Positions 55,685 through 64,000 of a stretch of DNA of 64,000 nucleotides are shown piece by piece (the first letter of the stretch is position 1; each line of letters begins with the position of its first letter). The notes under the pieces are model-generated. The model saw nothing but the letters and a program-made list of their open reading frames with translations. It was not told the origin of the DNA and made no database searches. Made by a program: the position numbers and the translations under genes. The stretch comes from Algimonas porphyrae. Its GTDB lineage: Bacteria > Pseudomonadota > Alphaproteobacteria > Caulobacterales > Maricaulaceae. The stretch is from positions 2,048,001 to 2,112,000 of the forward strand of contig NZ_CP163424.1 in NCBI RefSeq assembly GCF_041429795.1, written 5' to 3'.

Positions 55685-56453
55685 TCGGTCCGTTCAGTTT
55701 CCAGATTTCGAGGAGTCCCCTGATCGTCAGATCCGGGTCATAATGCTCAATTGTTTCACTGGCTCCGTCGAACAGGCTTGCCACGCCGCCTGTCCCTACA
55801 ACCGTGAACGGACGCCCATCCTCTTCAATGATCCGCCTGACAAGGCCGTCGATCAGTCCGATATAGCCCCAGAAGACTCCGGACTGCATGGCGGAGACCG
55901 TATCCGTGCCGATGATAGCCGCAGGTCGCTTGATTTCGATCCGCGGAAGCTGTGCGGCGGCCTCATGCAGGGCACGCATGGACAGATTGATGCCAGGAGC
56001 AATGATGCCGCCTTCAAAGTGCCGATCGGCGGACACGATGTCGAAGGTCGTCGCCGTACCGCTGTCGATCAGGATCAGTGGTCCATCATAGACCACCGCC
56101 GCCCCTAACGCGTTGACGAGGCGGTCAGCGCCGACCTGTTCCGGATTATCCAGACGCACTTTCACGCCGAGATCAACGCCGACTTCGCCGACTATGACCG
56201 GTTCGACACCCATATGGCGACGCGCAAGGTTGCGAAGATTGAACAGAGATTGGGGCACCACAGTGGAAATCACGCAGTCGCCAATATCGGCGAAGCGCAA
56301 ACCGGCCATGTCCATAAGCTGGTAGAACCAAACCGCATATTCATCCGCCGTCCGGGCGGAGTCCGTCGCAATACGCCACTGCCCCGCCCAGCCATTCTGA
56401 TTATAGATGGCGAAGAGCGTGTTGGTGTTTCCGCTATCGATGACCAGCAGCAT
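55671..56453 (-). CDS. coaX: Type III pantothenate kinase
   Basis: The product has 260 residues. [16 protein letters not shown] carries Asp6 of the ATP site, [11 protein letters not shown] is the pantothenate motif, and [13 protein letters not shown] the third. It makes 4'-phosphopantothenate for coenzyme A. It lies 3 nt after birA, a common pairing. Confidence 0.96.
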   Translation of the reverse strand: MLLVIDSGNTNTLFAIYNQNGWAGQWRIATDSARTADEYAVWFYQLMDMAGLRFADIGDCVISTVVPQSLFNLRNLARRHMGVEPVIVGEVGVDLGVKVRLDNPEQVGADRLVNALGAAVVYDGPLILIDSGTATTFDIVSADRHFEGGIIAPGINLSMRALHEAAAQLPRIEIKRPAAIIGTDTVSAMQSGVFWGYIGLIDGLVRRIIEEDGRPFTVVGTGGVASLFDGASETIEHYDPDLTIRGLLEIWKLNGPNGQN

Positions 56454-56456
56454 AAT

Positions 56457-57176
56457 TTACCCGAATGCGACATCGCCCGCATGGACGCGCGTCTGTGTGC
56501 CATTGTCGAGGGTTAGACACAATGCACCATCCGGGGCCAGGTTCTCGAATATGCCCGACATGCCGTTGACCGTGACTCGTCGACCCAGATGATGCGCACG
56601 TGCCAGCCAGTCTGTTCTGATCGGATCGAAACCTCTCAGCCTTAACCGTTCGATCTGATCCATCACCTGAGCTGAGAGGACAGCCAGAACAAACTCTGCG
56701 CCCGTATAGAGCGGTTGAGGCTCTGCGAGGTCCATTGGGGACATTCCAGCGACCAAATGGGTCGCTGCGTAAGGCAGGTCGTCCGGGTGGGACACCAGAT
56801 TAATACCGATGCCAATCAGAAGCGCTTCGGCTTCTCGCTCGACCAGCAGACCGCTAACCTTGGCGCCCCCGAGCAGGACATCATTCGGCCATTTCAGCGT
56901 AACCGGCTGCACCGGACGGTAAACGTCCAGTGTACTCGCGATTGCCAGAGACGCCGCAAACCCATGCAGCGCCGACTGGGCCGGTGGCAAATCATTCGGC
57001 AGGAGCAGTGTCGCATACAGATTGCCAACAGCACTGACCCATTGCCGATCCCGGCGGCCCCGCCCTGCAGTCTGCTGCGCTGCACGCACCCAGAGCGGGC
57101 CTCGTTCACCCGCCTGATAGAGCGCACGGGCTTCGTCCTGGGTCGATCCAACCCTGTCGCGATGAATGAACTGCAA
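56457..57176 (-). CDS. birA: Biotin-[acetyl-CoA-carboxylase] ligase
   Basis: The product has 239 residues and lacks the N-terminal repressor domain, so it is a ligase only. AGRGRRDRQW is the biotin loop; most homologues have Gly where Asp is here (GRGRRGR). VTLKWPNDVLLGGAKVSG and GIGINLVSHPDD are the other active-site motifs. Its substrate AccB is encoded at 22.4 kb. It follows nuoN after 4 nt. Confidence 0.95.
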   Translation of the reverse strand: MQFIHRDRVGSTQDEARALYQAGERGPLWVRAAQQTAGRGRRDRQWVSAVGNLYATLLLPNDLPPAQSALHGFAASLAIASTLDVYRPVQPVTLKWPNDVLLGGAKVSGLLVEREAEALLIGIGINLVSHPDDLPYAATHLVAGMSPMDLAEPQPLYTGAEFVLAVLSAQVMDQIERLRLRGFDPIRTDWLARAHHLGRRVTVNGMSGIFENLAPDGALCLTLDNGTQTRVHAGDVAFG

Positions 57177-57180
57177 GCGG

Positions 57181-58617
57181 CTAGAACAAGGCTGCAGCAG
57201 CGCTGTCGAGAAGGCCCTGAGCCGGGATGGTCAGGAAGGGCAGCAGGAACAGCAGAAGAATGACAAGAGCCGATCCTGTCGAAACGAAACGCAGGCTGGC
57301 GGGGGCATCGACAAATTCCTGAGCGGGGTCATCGAACCAGATCGTCTTTATGATACGCAGATAGTAGAAAGCACCGATAACGGAGGCTAGCAGAGCCGCG
57401 ACAACGAGCCACCACAGACCTGCATCGACAGCGGGCCAGAACGCAAACAGTTTACCCCAGAAGCCAAGCAAGGGCGGTATACCCATCAGCGAGAAGAAAA
57501 AGGCTGTCAGAACCAGCGCCATTGGCCGGTTCGTCTCCGCCAGACCCGACAGGTCGGAAATCTGTTCGACCATGCCGTTCCGGATCCGCATTTGCAGGAT
57601 GGTTGCAAACACACCCACCGATGTAATGACGTAAATCGTCATGAAGATCAGCATGCCTTTCAGCCCGAACACGGTTCCTGCTGCCAGTGGAACGAGCGCG
57701 TAACCCATATTCGCGATTGAAGAATAGGCCATTAGACGCTTGATATTCGTCTGCATCAGCGCGCCGATCGCGCCCACAAACATGGAGAAGATGGCCAAGG
57801 CGGCAATCACTTGCTGCCATTGCATGAATGCATCCTCCAGAGGGCCGAATAGCAGGCGGGCGATCAGAGCCATGGCCGCAAATTTGGGAGCCGAGGCAAA
57901 GAAGCCCGTGACCGGCGTCGGTGCGCCTTCATACACGTCCGGCGTCCACATGTGGAACGGGGCCGCAGATATCTTGAATGCCAGACCACACATCATAAAG
58001 ACCATACCGCCGACAATGCCGGGGTTCAGGCCGTCAGTTTCAATCGCCGCCGCAATTCCGGCAAAATCGAGGTGCCCTGTAAAGCCGTAGATCAGCGATG
58101 CACCGTAGAGCAGAAGGCCGGACGACAGAGCGCCAAGCACGAAATATTTCAGACCCGCTTCGGATGCACGCAGACTGTCACGGTTAAACGCGGCCATCAC
58201 ATAAAGCGACAGCGCCTGCATCTCCAGCCCGATGTAAAGAGCCAGCAGGTTATTGGCGCTGACCATGATCGACATACCTAGTACGGCGTAGATCATCAGC
58301 ACGGAGAATTCGAACCGGTCCAGTCCCTCGGCTTTGAAATAAGGCCGCATGAAAACCAGAGCGACTGCCGCCGTTAGACCGATGATCAGTTTCGAATAAT
58401 GCGAGAAATCGTCGACGATCAGCAAACCGTTGAAAGACAGACCCTCCGGACGCCCCAGGAGGAAACCAAGCAGAGCGAAGACGATCAGAACGATGATGGC
58501 GAACCAGCGCATGACATCGGCCTGTCGCTCATTCGCGACGAAGAGGCTGAGCAGGACGACGAAGAGAGTCTGGCCGGCGAGCAGAAGTTCCGGCGCCATA
58601 AGGGAGAGCGTTTCCAT
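57181..58617 (-). CDS. nuoN: NADH-quinone oxidoreductase subunit N
   Basis: The product has 478 residues from ATG 58617, with about 14 membrane helices. The antiporter-like core includes GLEMQALSLYVMAAFNRDS with the conserved Glu, and lysines in AFKISAAPFHMWTPDVYEGAPTPVT and IKRLMAYSSIANMGY. It is one of three proton-pumping subunits of complex I. It lies 1 nt after nuoM. Confidence 0.97.
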   Translation of the reverse strand: METLSLMAPELLLAGQTLFVVLLSLFVANERQADVMRWFAIIVLIVFALLGFLLGRPEGLSFNGLLIVDDFSHYSKLIIGLTAAVALVFMRPYFKAEGLDRFEFSVLMIYAVLGMSIMVSANNLLALYIGLEMQALSLYVMAAFNRDSLRASEAGLKYFVLGALSSGLLLYGASLIYGFTGHLDFAGIAAAIETDGLNPGIVGGMVFMMCGLAFKISAAPFHMWTPDVYEGAPTPVTGFFASAPKFAAMALIARLLFGPLEDAFMQWQQVIAALAIFSMFVGAIGALMQTNIKRLMAYSSIANMGYALVPLAAGTVFGLKGMLIFMTIYVITSVGVFATILQMRIRNGMVEQISDLSGLAETNRPMALVLTAFFFSLMGIPPLLGFWGKLFAFWPAVDAGLWWLVVAALLASVIGAFYYLRIIKTIWFDDPAQEFVDAPASLRFVSTGSALVILLLFLLPFLTIPAQGLLDSAAAALF

Positions 58618-58618
58618 C

Positions 58619-60160
58619 TTAATTCCCTCCGGCCAGTTCAGGCACTGCCGTATCGGTCTGGAAGTCTGTGATGAGCTGTTCCACACTTGCTGCCGTCACA
58701 TCGGTCACAAGCGCCGGGTAGACACCGAGAATGATTGTGAAGAGCGCCAGGATACCGAGAATGAACCACTCCCGTGCCGTCACATCCGTGATCACGTCGA
58801 GCTTCTCGTTCACCTGCTCGCCAAAGACCGTTTCGCGGTAGAGATGGAGTGCGTACATGGCAGACAGGATCATGCCGAGCGCAGCCCCTGCTGCCACCCA
58901 CGGGTTAACCTGATACGCCCCGATCATGGTCAGGATTTCACCGACAAACCCGCTTGTTCCGGGCAGCCCGACATTGGCCATGGTGAACAGCAGGAAGAAG
59001 ACGGCGAATATCGGCATGCGTTTTACCAGTCCGCCATAGAAGGCGATCTCGCGCGTATGCATCCGGTCATAGACGACACCGACACAGAAAAAGAGCGCGC
59101 CAGACACCAGACCATGGCTAATCATCTGGAAAATGCCGCCTTGAATACCCTGCAGATTGAAGGTGAAAATCCCCATCGTCACAAAGCCCATATGAGCCAC
59201 GGAACTATAGGCGATCAGCTTTTTCATATCCGTCTGCCTGTAGGCCACGAGAGATGTATAGATGATCGCAATTACGGAGAGCGCGAAAATCAAAGGTGCG
59301 AATGTCAATGATGCATCCGGGAAATAGGGCAGAGAGAAGCGCAGGAAGCCATATCCGCCCAGTTTAAGCAGAATGCCCGCCAGAATGACCGAACCCGCCG
59401 TCGGAGCCTGAACATGCGCATCCGGCAACCAGGTGTGTACGGGCCACATGGGCATCTTTACTGCAAAGGATGCGAAGAAGGCCAGCCAGAGCCAGGTCTG
59501 GATATTCCCGGGAATGTCCAGATCCTTGAGATCGCGCATATCGGTCGTCGCCTGGCCGAATTGATCGGCCGACGCCCCGTAGAGCCATAGGATCGCAGCG
59601 AGCATCAGGACAGAGCCTAGCAGCGTATACAGAAAGAACTTGTAGGATGCGTAGACCCGGTTCGCCCCGCCCCAGACGCCGATGATAATGAACATCGGGA
59701 TCAGAACTGCCTCGAAGAAGATGTAGAACAAGATCAGATCCAGCGCACAGAAGACACCGATCATCAGGCTTTCCAGCAATAGGAACGCGATCATGTAATC
59801 GACCTTGCGGGTCTTGATCGATGTCTCTGATGCCAGAATGCAGAGCGGCGTTAAGAACGCCGTGAGCACGATGAACAGCACGGAAATGCCGTCCACACCC
59901 ATACGGAAGTCGATGCCGCCACCCAGCCAGGGAGCCTCGTCAACGAACTGAAATCCGGGATTGCTGGTATCGAAGTCAATTACAAGGACGATCGACAGGA
60001 GCAGAACGATCACGCTGACCAGAAGCGCCGTCCGCGGCGCATTGCGTTCAATCTGTTCCCGACCGTCATCGCTCGTCAGACGGGAAACCAGAGACAGGAA
60101 CAGGGCGCCGATCAGCGGAATAATCACGAGCATCGGCAGAATAGGCAGGTTCGAAAACAT
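58619..60160 (-). CDS. nuoM: NADH-quinone oxidoreductase subunit M
   Basis: The product has 513 residues. [18 protein letters not shown] contains the conserved Glu, [21 protein letters not shown] a key lysine, and [16 protein letters not shown] the central lysine region. It is a proton-translocating membrane-arm subunit. The spacing to nuoL is 4 nt. Confidence 0.97.
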   Translation of the reverse strand: MFSNLPILPMLVIIPLIGALFLSLVSRLTSDDGREQIERNAPRTALLVSVIVLLLSIVLVIDFDTSNPGFQFVDEAPWLGGGIDFRMGVDGISVLFIVLTAFLTPLCILASETSIKTRKVDYMIAFLLLESLMIGVFCALDLILFYIFFEAVLIPMFIIIGVWGGANRVYASYKFFLYTLLGSVLMLAAILWLYGASADQFGQATTDMRDLKDLDIPGNIQTWLWLAFFASFAVKMPMWPVHTWLPDAHVQAPTAGSVILAGILLKLGGYGFLRFSLPYFPDASLTFAPLIFALSVIAIIYTSLVAYRQTDMKKLIAYSSVAHMGFVTMGIFTFNLQGIQGGIFQMISHGLVSGALFFCVGVVYDRMHTREIAFYGGLVKRMPIFAVFFLLFTMANVGLPGTSGFVGEILTMIGAYQVNPWVAAGAALGMILSAMYALHLYRETVFGEQVNEKLDVITDVTAREWFILGILALFTIILGVYPALVTDVTAASVEQLITDFQTDTAVPELAGGN

Positions 60161-60164
60161 GATC

Positions 60165-62210
60165 TTACCCTCCCAGACCGCGTAGGCCGATCAGGATCAG
60201 TATGGAGACACCGATCAGCATGACGAACGCATAGTGGAAAACTTTGCCGGACTGTATCCGGGACAGCCGACGCGAGACGCCCGCCGTGAAAGCGGCAACG
60301 CCATTGGGGCCGAACCGGTCGATGATACCGACGTCGATAACCTTCCAGAAGAAATCGCCGAGCGCACGGGCCCCACGAACGATGGTCGCGTCGTAAAGCT
60401 CGTCTATGTACCACTTATTCAACAGGAACCGGTAAAGTGGTGATCCTCCGGTTTCGCGAACTTCCGCGATACGGCGTTCCGTCCCACCATTGCGGTACAT
60501 GAACACAGCGATCAGGAAGCCGATAAAGGTAGCCACAAGCGGAGCGAAATAGACCCAGGTCGGATATTTGTGATGGCCGCCACTATAATCTCCGGCGCTT
60601 TCATAGCCTTCGGCTGCCGCATAGAGATTGGTCGGCGCAAGCGCGTGATACGCGTCCCCGACAGGCAATGCGCCGTGCCAGAACCCATCGACGCCGTAGC
60701 GGAAACTCTCATAGAAGGCCGCCCCGGCAAAGAGCGCGCCGATCGACAGCACGATCAGCGGAATGCGCATCGTCCAGGGGCTCTCATGAGCGTGTTCGAG
60801 CGTATGATGATCGCCCCGGAATTTACCGTGGAAGGTCATGAAGATCAGGCGCCAGCTGTAGAAGCTGGTCATCAGAGCGGCGACCAGGCCCATCCAGAAA
60901 GCGAACACCGCCGTGTTATGGCCTCCAGCAGCGCCGATTTCATAGGCAGCTTCGATCACGAAGTCCTTCGAGAAGAAGCCCGCAAAGCCCCAGCCCAGCA
61001 GCGGTATACCGACCCCTGTCAGGGCCAGTGTTCCGATAATCATACCAGTATAGGTCCATGGCACTTTGCGCCAGATGCCACCCATTTTACGCATATCCTG
61101 CTCATGGTGCAGCGCATGAATGACGGAACCCGCTCCGAGGAACAGCAGCGCCTTGAAGAATGCATGGGTGAAGAGGTGGAACATCGCCGCATTGTAGGCG
61201 CCGACACCGGCAGCGAAGAACATGTAGCCAAGCTGCGAACAGGTCGAATAGGCGATGACCCGCTTGATGTCGTTCTGAACCAGACCGACAGTCGCCGCGA
61301 AGAAGGCCGTAAACGCGCCGATCGCCGTGATGAACCCAGCCGTGATGGGGGCGGCGTCATAGATCGGGAATGCGCGGCAGACGAGGAAAACACCCGCCGT
61401 TACCATGGTTGCAGCATGGATCAGGGCAGAAACCGGTGTCGGCCCTTCCATCGCGTCAGGTAGCCAGACATGCAGAATGAACTGCGCCGACTTGCCCATC
61501 GCCCCAATAAAAAGGAGCATCGCGATCAGTTCCATCGCGTTGAGGTTCATGCCCAGAAAATCGAGGCGACGATCGCTATTCTCCGCAATCGCAGCGAAGA
61601 CCACGTCAAATTCGACAGAGCCGAAGACCAGGAAAATCGTCATCACACCCAGTGCCAGACCGACATCACCGACCCGGTTGGTCACGAAGGCCTTGATGGC
61701 GGCGGCATTGGCCGAAGGCTTTTTGTAGTAGTAACCGATCAGCAGATAGGAGGCGAGACCAACTCCTTCCCAGCCGAAGAAAAGCTGAATGAAATTGTCA
61801 GATGTCACCAGCATAAGCATGGCGAAGGTAAAGAGCGACAGATAGCAGAAGAAGCGCGGCTTGTAGTCGTCGTCCTCCATGTAACCGTAGCTATAGAGGT
61901 GAACGAGCGCAGAGACTGTCGTGATCACGATCAGCATGATCGCCGTAAGCGTGTCGATCTTCAGCGCCCAGTTCGCTTCCAGTCCGCCAATATCCAGCCA
62001 GCGCATCAATGTGATAACGGTGTCCGGCGCATCGCCGAAAGCGATCGCGAAAAAGGCGACCCATGACAGGATCGCCGACAGGAACAATAGTCCCGTCGTG
62101 ACAGCCATGCTAAGCGTCTCAGACAGCCAACCCCGCCCGAAACGGGTTCCGGCCATGCCAGCGATGATGAAGCCGATCAGCGGCCCAAAGACTATGGTCT
62201 GATAAAGCAA
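60165..62210 (-). CDS. nuoL: NADH-quinone oxidoreductase subunit L
   Basis: The product has 681 residues. [50 protein letters not shown] and [22 protein letters not shown] are NuoL landmarks. The C-terminal part holds the lateral amphipathic helix and last membrane helix. It is the distal proton channel of complex I. Confidence 0.97.
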   Translation of the reverse strand: MLYQTIVFGPLIGFIIAGMAGTRFGRGWLSETLSMAVTTGLLFLSAILSWVAFFAIAFGDAPDTVITLMRWLDIGGLEANWALKIDTLTAIMLIVITTVSALVHLYSYGYMEDDDYKPRFFCYLSLFTFAMLMLVTSDNFIQLFFGWEGVGLASYLLIGYYYKKPSANAAAIKAFVTNRVGDVGLALGVMTIFLVFGSVEFDVVFAAIAENSDRRLDFLGMNLNAMELIAMLLFIGAMGKSAQFILHVWLPDAMEGPTPVSALIHAATMVTAGVFLVCRAFPIYDAAPITAGFITAIGAFTAFFAATVGLVQNDIKRVIAYSTCSQLGYMFFAAGVGAYNAAMFHLFTHAFFKALLFLGAGSVIHALHHEQDMRKMGGIWRKVPWTYTGMIIGTLALTGVGIPLLGWGFAGFFSKDFVIEAAYEIGAAGGHNTAVFAFWMGLVAALMTSFYSWRLIFMTFHGKFRGDHHTLEHAHESPWTMRIPLIVLSIGALFAGAAFYESFRYGVDGFWHGALPVGDAYHALAPTNLYAAAEGYESAGDYSGGHHKYPTWVYFAPLVATFIGFLIAVFMYRNGGTERRIAEVRETGGSPLYRFLLNKWYIDELYDATIVRGARALGDFFWKVIDVGIIDRFGPNGVAAFTAGVSRRLSRIQSGKVFHYAFVMLIGVSILILIGLRGLGG

Positions 62211-62214
62211 GAGA

Positions 62215-62541
62215 TCAGCCCTTCATCAGGTCGATATCTTCGACCTCGATACTGCCGCGGTTACGGAAGTAGACAACAAGAATGGCAAGGCCGACAGCGG
62301 CCTCGGCGGCGGCGACTGTAAGGATGAACAGCGCAAATATCTGTCCGTCAATAGGGTTCACACCGGGCATGTCTGGCATATGTGCTGAAAACGCCACGAA
62401 GTTGATATTCACGGCCAGCAGGATCAATTCCACGCACATCAGGATGACGATGACGTTCTTACGGTTCACGAAGATGCCGAACACACCGATCATGAACAGG
62501 ATCGCCGCGACGATCAGATAATGAGACAGTCCGATTACCAT
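62215..62541 (-). CDS. nuoK: NADH-quinone oxidoreductase subunit K
   Basis: The product has 108 residues with three membrane helices. [21 protein letters not shown], then [18 protein letters not shown] with the conserved Glu, and [17 protein letters not shown] with the second Glu. It is slightly longer than usual because of a charged C-terminal tail. Confidence 0.97.
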   Translation of the reverse strand: MVIGLSHYLIVAAILFMIGVFGIFVNRKNVIVILMCVELILLAVNINFVAFSAHMPDMPGVNPIDGQIFALFILTVAAAEAAVGLAILVVYFRNRGSIEVEDIDLMKG

Positions 62542-62565
62542 CTTTTCCCCTCCCAGCCGCGCGGG

Positions 62566-63165
62566 CTAGCCCAGCCCTTGTCCGGGCTCGATATCGACAA
62601 GCTCGACGCCCTCTTCACGTGTGCGCGCCATTTGCGCATTCGCGTCTTGACGGCGCACGCCTTCACGGCTGCGAAGCGTCAGGACGATGGCCCCGATCAT
62701 CGCAACGAGAAGAATAAATCCGGCGGCTTCGAAAGCGCCGGCATATTGTGTATAAAGAACCGCGCCAAAGGCTTCGAGATTGGTCATCTCCGCATCGGCT
62801 TTCACGATCGGACGTCCACCGTCCGTGAAGTAGGCGGCCCCGATGAAGATCATCTCAATGAAAACGATCCCGGCCACGATCCCGCCGATCGGCGCATAGC
62901 GCAGAAAACCGCTCTTCAGTTCGACGAAATCAACATCCAGCATCATCACGACAAACAGGAAAAGGACGGCGACAGCCCCGACATAGACCATCACAAGAAG
63001 CAAGGCTAGAAACTCCGCCCCCAGCAGAATGAAGAGGCCCGCCGCACTGAAAAACGTCAGAATGAGATACATGACCGAGTGCACGGGATTTTTCGACGCC
63101 ACAACCATGGCGGCGGCTGCAATAGCGATCGTTGCAAGGATGTAAAATGCGATGGCCGCGATCAC
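62566..63165 (-). CDS. nuoJ: NADH-quinone oxidoreductase subunit J
   Basis: The product has 199 residues with five membrane helices. KNPVHSVMYLILTFFSAAGLF and LLLVMVYVGAVAVLFLFVVMML (the pi-bulge helix) are characteristic. It lies 24 nt before nuoK and 56 nt after nuoI. Confidence 0.96.
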   Translation of the reverse strand: MIAAIAFYILATIAIAAAAMVVASKNPVHSVMYLILTFFSAAGLFILLGAEFLALLLVMVYVGAVAVLFLFVVMMLDVDFVELKSGFLRYAPIGGIVAGIVFIEMIFIGAAYFTDGGRPIVKADAEMTNLEAFGAVLYTQYAGAFEAAGFILLVAMIGAIVLTLRSREGVRRQDANAQMARTREEGVELVDIEPGQGLG

Positions 63166-63221
63166 GACTGGCTCTCTTTTTTATCTATCTGCCGACGGGG
63201 TCGGCAGTGAATCGCGCCCCC

Positions 63222-63710
63222 TTAACGGTAGGGCGCATCCATGGCTAGGTTCTTGGCGATTTCGGTTTCCCATCTGTCCCCATTTGCGAGCAGCTTATCC
63301 TTGTCATAATAAAGCTCCTCCCGGGTTTCAGTGGCAAATTCATAGTTAGGCCCTTCGACAATGGCGTCGACCGGACAGGCTTCCTGACACAGACCGCAAT
63401 AGATGCATTTGACCATGTCGATGTCGTAGCGGGTTGTCCGGCGCGATCCGTCGGGGCGGGGTTCGGCCTCGATGATGATCGCCTGAGCCGGGCAGATCGC
63501 TTCGCAGAGCTTGCAGGCGATGCAGCGCTCTTCGCCTGATGCGTAACGGCGCAGGGCATGTTCGCCCCGGAAACGCGGGCTTAGCGGCCCCTTCTCGAAC
63601 GGATAGTTCACCGTGACTTTGGGCCGGAAGAAGTAGCGCATGGCCAGATTGAAGGCGCTGACAAACTCCAGCAGCAGCGCACCGCGAATGAATTGTTTGA
63701 CGCGAGACAT
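63222..63710 (-). CDS. nuoI: NADH-quinone oxidoreductase subunit I
   Basis: The product has 162 residues. Two ferredoxin-like motifs, [14 protein letters not shown] and [16 protein letters not shown], bind the 4Fe-4S clusters N6a and N6b that pass electrons towards quinone. Its ATG overlaps the nuoH TGA by one base. Confidence 0.97.
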   Translation of the reverse strand: MSRVKQFIRGALLLEFVSAFNLAMRYFFRPKVTVNYPFEKGPLSPRFRGEHALRRYASGEERCIACKLCEAICPAQAIIIEAEPRPDGSRRTTRYDIDMVKCIYCGLCQEACPVDAIVEGPNYEFATETREELYYDKDKLLANGDRWETEIAKNLAMDAPYR

Positions 63711-64000
63711 TATGAGGCCCCCGTAAGGACGACGACACCGGAAACGATCAGGACGGCGACAAGCGAGGTCGGCAGGAACACTTTCCAGCCGAGGCGCATG
63801 AGCTGGTCATAGCGGTAACGCGGGACGATCGCCTTCACCATAGCAAACAGGAAGAAGATGAAGGCCGTCTTGAGAACAAACCAGAAGACGGGCGGCAGGA
63901 ACTGCACACCAATATCGATAGGCGCATGCCATCCGCCGAGGAATAAAATGACCATCATCGCCGAGAGCAGCATGATGTTTACATACTCGGCGAAGAAAAA
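63710..64000 (-). CDS. nuoH: NADH-quinone oxidoreductase subunit H, C-terminal part
   Basis: The frame runs out of the right edge of the window; 96 codons are visible. [24 protein letters not shown] and the [23 protein letters not shown] segment are typical of the NuoH C-terminus. It forms the quinone-binding chamber with NuoB and NuoD. Confidence 0.95.
   Translation of the reverse strand, partial: FFFAEYVNIMLLSAMMVILFLGGWHAPIDIGVQFLPPVFWFVLKTAFIFFLFAMVKAIVPRYRYDQLMRLGWKVFLPTSLVAVLIVSGVVVLTGAS

Noticed and set aside
58430-59311. 293-codon plus-strand frame across nuoN and nuoM, and a similar 297-codon frame at 60570-61463
   Set aside because: Both are antisense to complex I genes with unmistakable motifs; their translations lack hydrophobic cores.

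Overview
This window is chromosomal DNA of an alphaproteobacterium. The gene order (nuoH-N, birA, coaX, rnj, lolCD, dnaE, rpsB-tsf, pyrH-frr-uppS-cdsA-dxr-rseP-bamA-skp-lpxD-fabZ-lpxA-lpxI-lpxB, gltA, gltX, comEC, lexA, trpCDG, accCB, aroQ) is the Caulobacter/Hyphomonadales-type arrangement. LpxI, a GTTC-N7-GTTC SOS box and a DUF1467 gene agree with this. The many periplasmic peptidase, TonB and lipoprotein genes suggest a marine Hyphomonadales/Maricaulales relative; that finer placement is inference.

Layout. 1-9.8 kb: the 3' end of a GT10 fucosyltransferase gene, an M1 peptidase with a DUF6702 partner, two glutathione S-transferases, a VOC protein, pirin, a Coq4-like protein, a cupin, rpsU and an epoxide-hydrolase-like enzyme. 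9.8-18 kb: a large periplasmic amidohydrolase with a beta-propeller, a three-gene lipoprotein/M48-TPR protease operon and a TonB-dependent receptor. 18-24.3 kb: pyrG, secG, a small lipoprotein, thiSG, then aroQ-accB-accC. 24.3-29.5 kb: trpGDC, tightly coupled to accC, then lexA with its own SOS operator and comEC. 29.5-32.3 kb: gltX and gltA. 32.3-47.2 kb: a long minus-strand translation and envelope cluster running rpsB, tsf (terminator), pyrH, frr, uppS, cdsA, dxr, rseP, bamA, skp, lpxD, fabZ, lpxA, lpxI, lpxB. 47.4-53.5 kb: dnaE, an unannotated 31-residue membrane-protein gene, lolD, lolC and a DUF1467 gene. 53.6-64 kb: mce, rnj, coaX, birA and the distal half of the complex I operon (nuoN to partial nuoH).

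The long minus-strand cluster joins translation (S2, EF-Ts, RRF), precursor supply (UMP kinase, DXP reductoisomerase, UPP synthase, CDP-DAG synthase), outer-membrane assembly (BamA, Skp, RseP) and lipid A synthesis.

The most interesting signal is at 50865-51025. A 31-codon hydrophobic ORF with a good ribosome binding site lies directly upstream of dnaE, and its promoter region carries a perfect alphaproteobacterial SOS box like the one at lexA. It is a strong candidate for a SidA-like, SOS-induced division inhibitor. A second oddity is uppS: no ATG, GTG or TTG precedes its conserved first beta-strand, which suggests an AUU start. No rRNA, tRNA, IS element, prophage or CRISPR array was seen, and no gene-free stretch exceeds about 210 bases.
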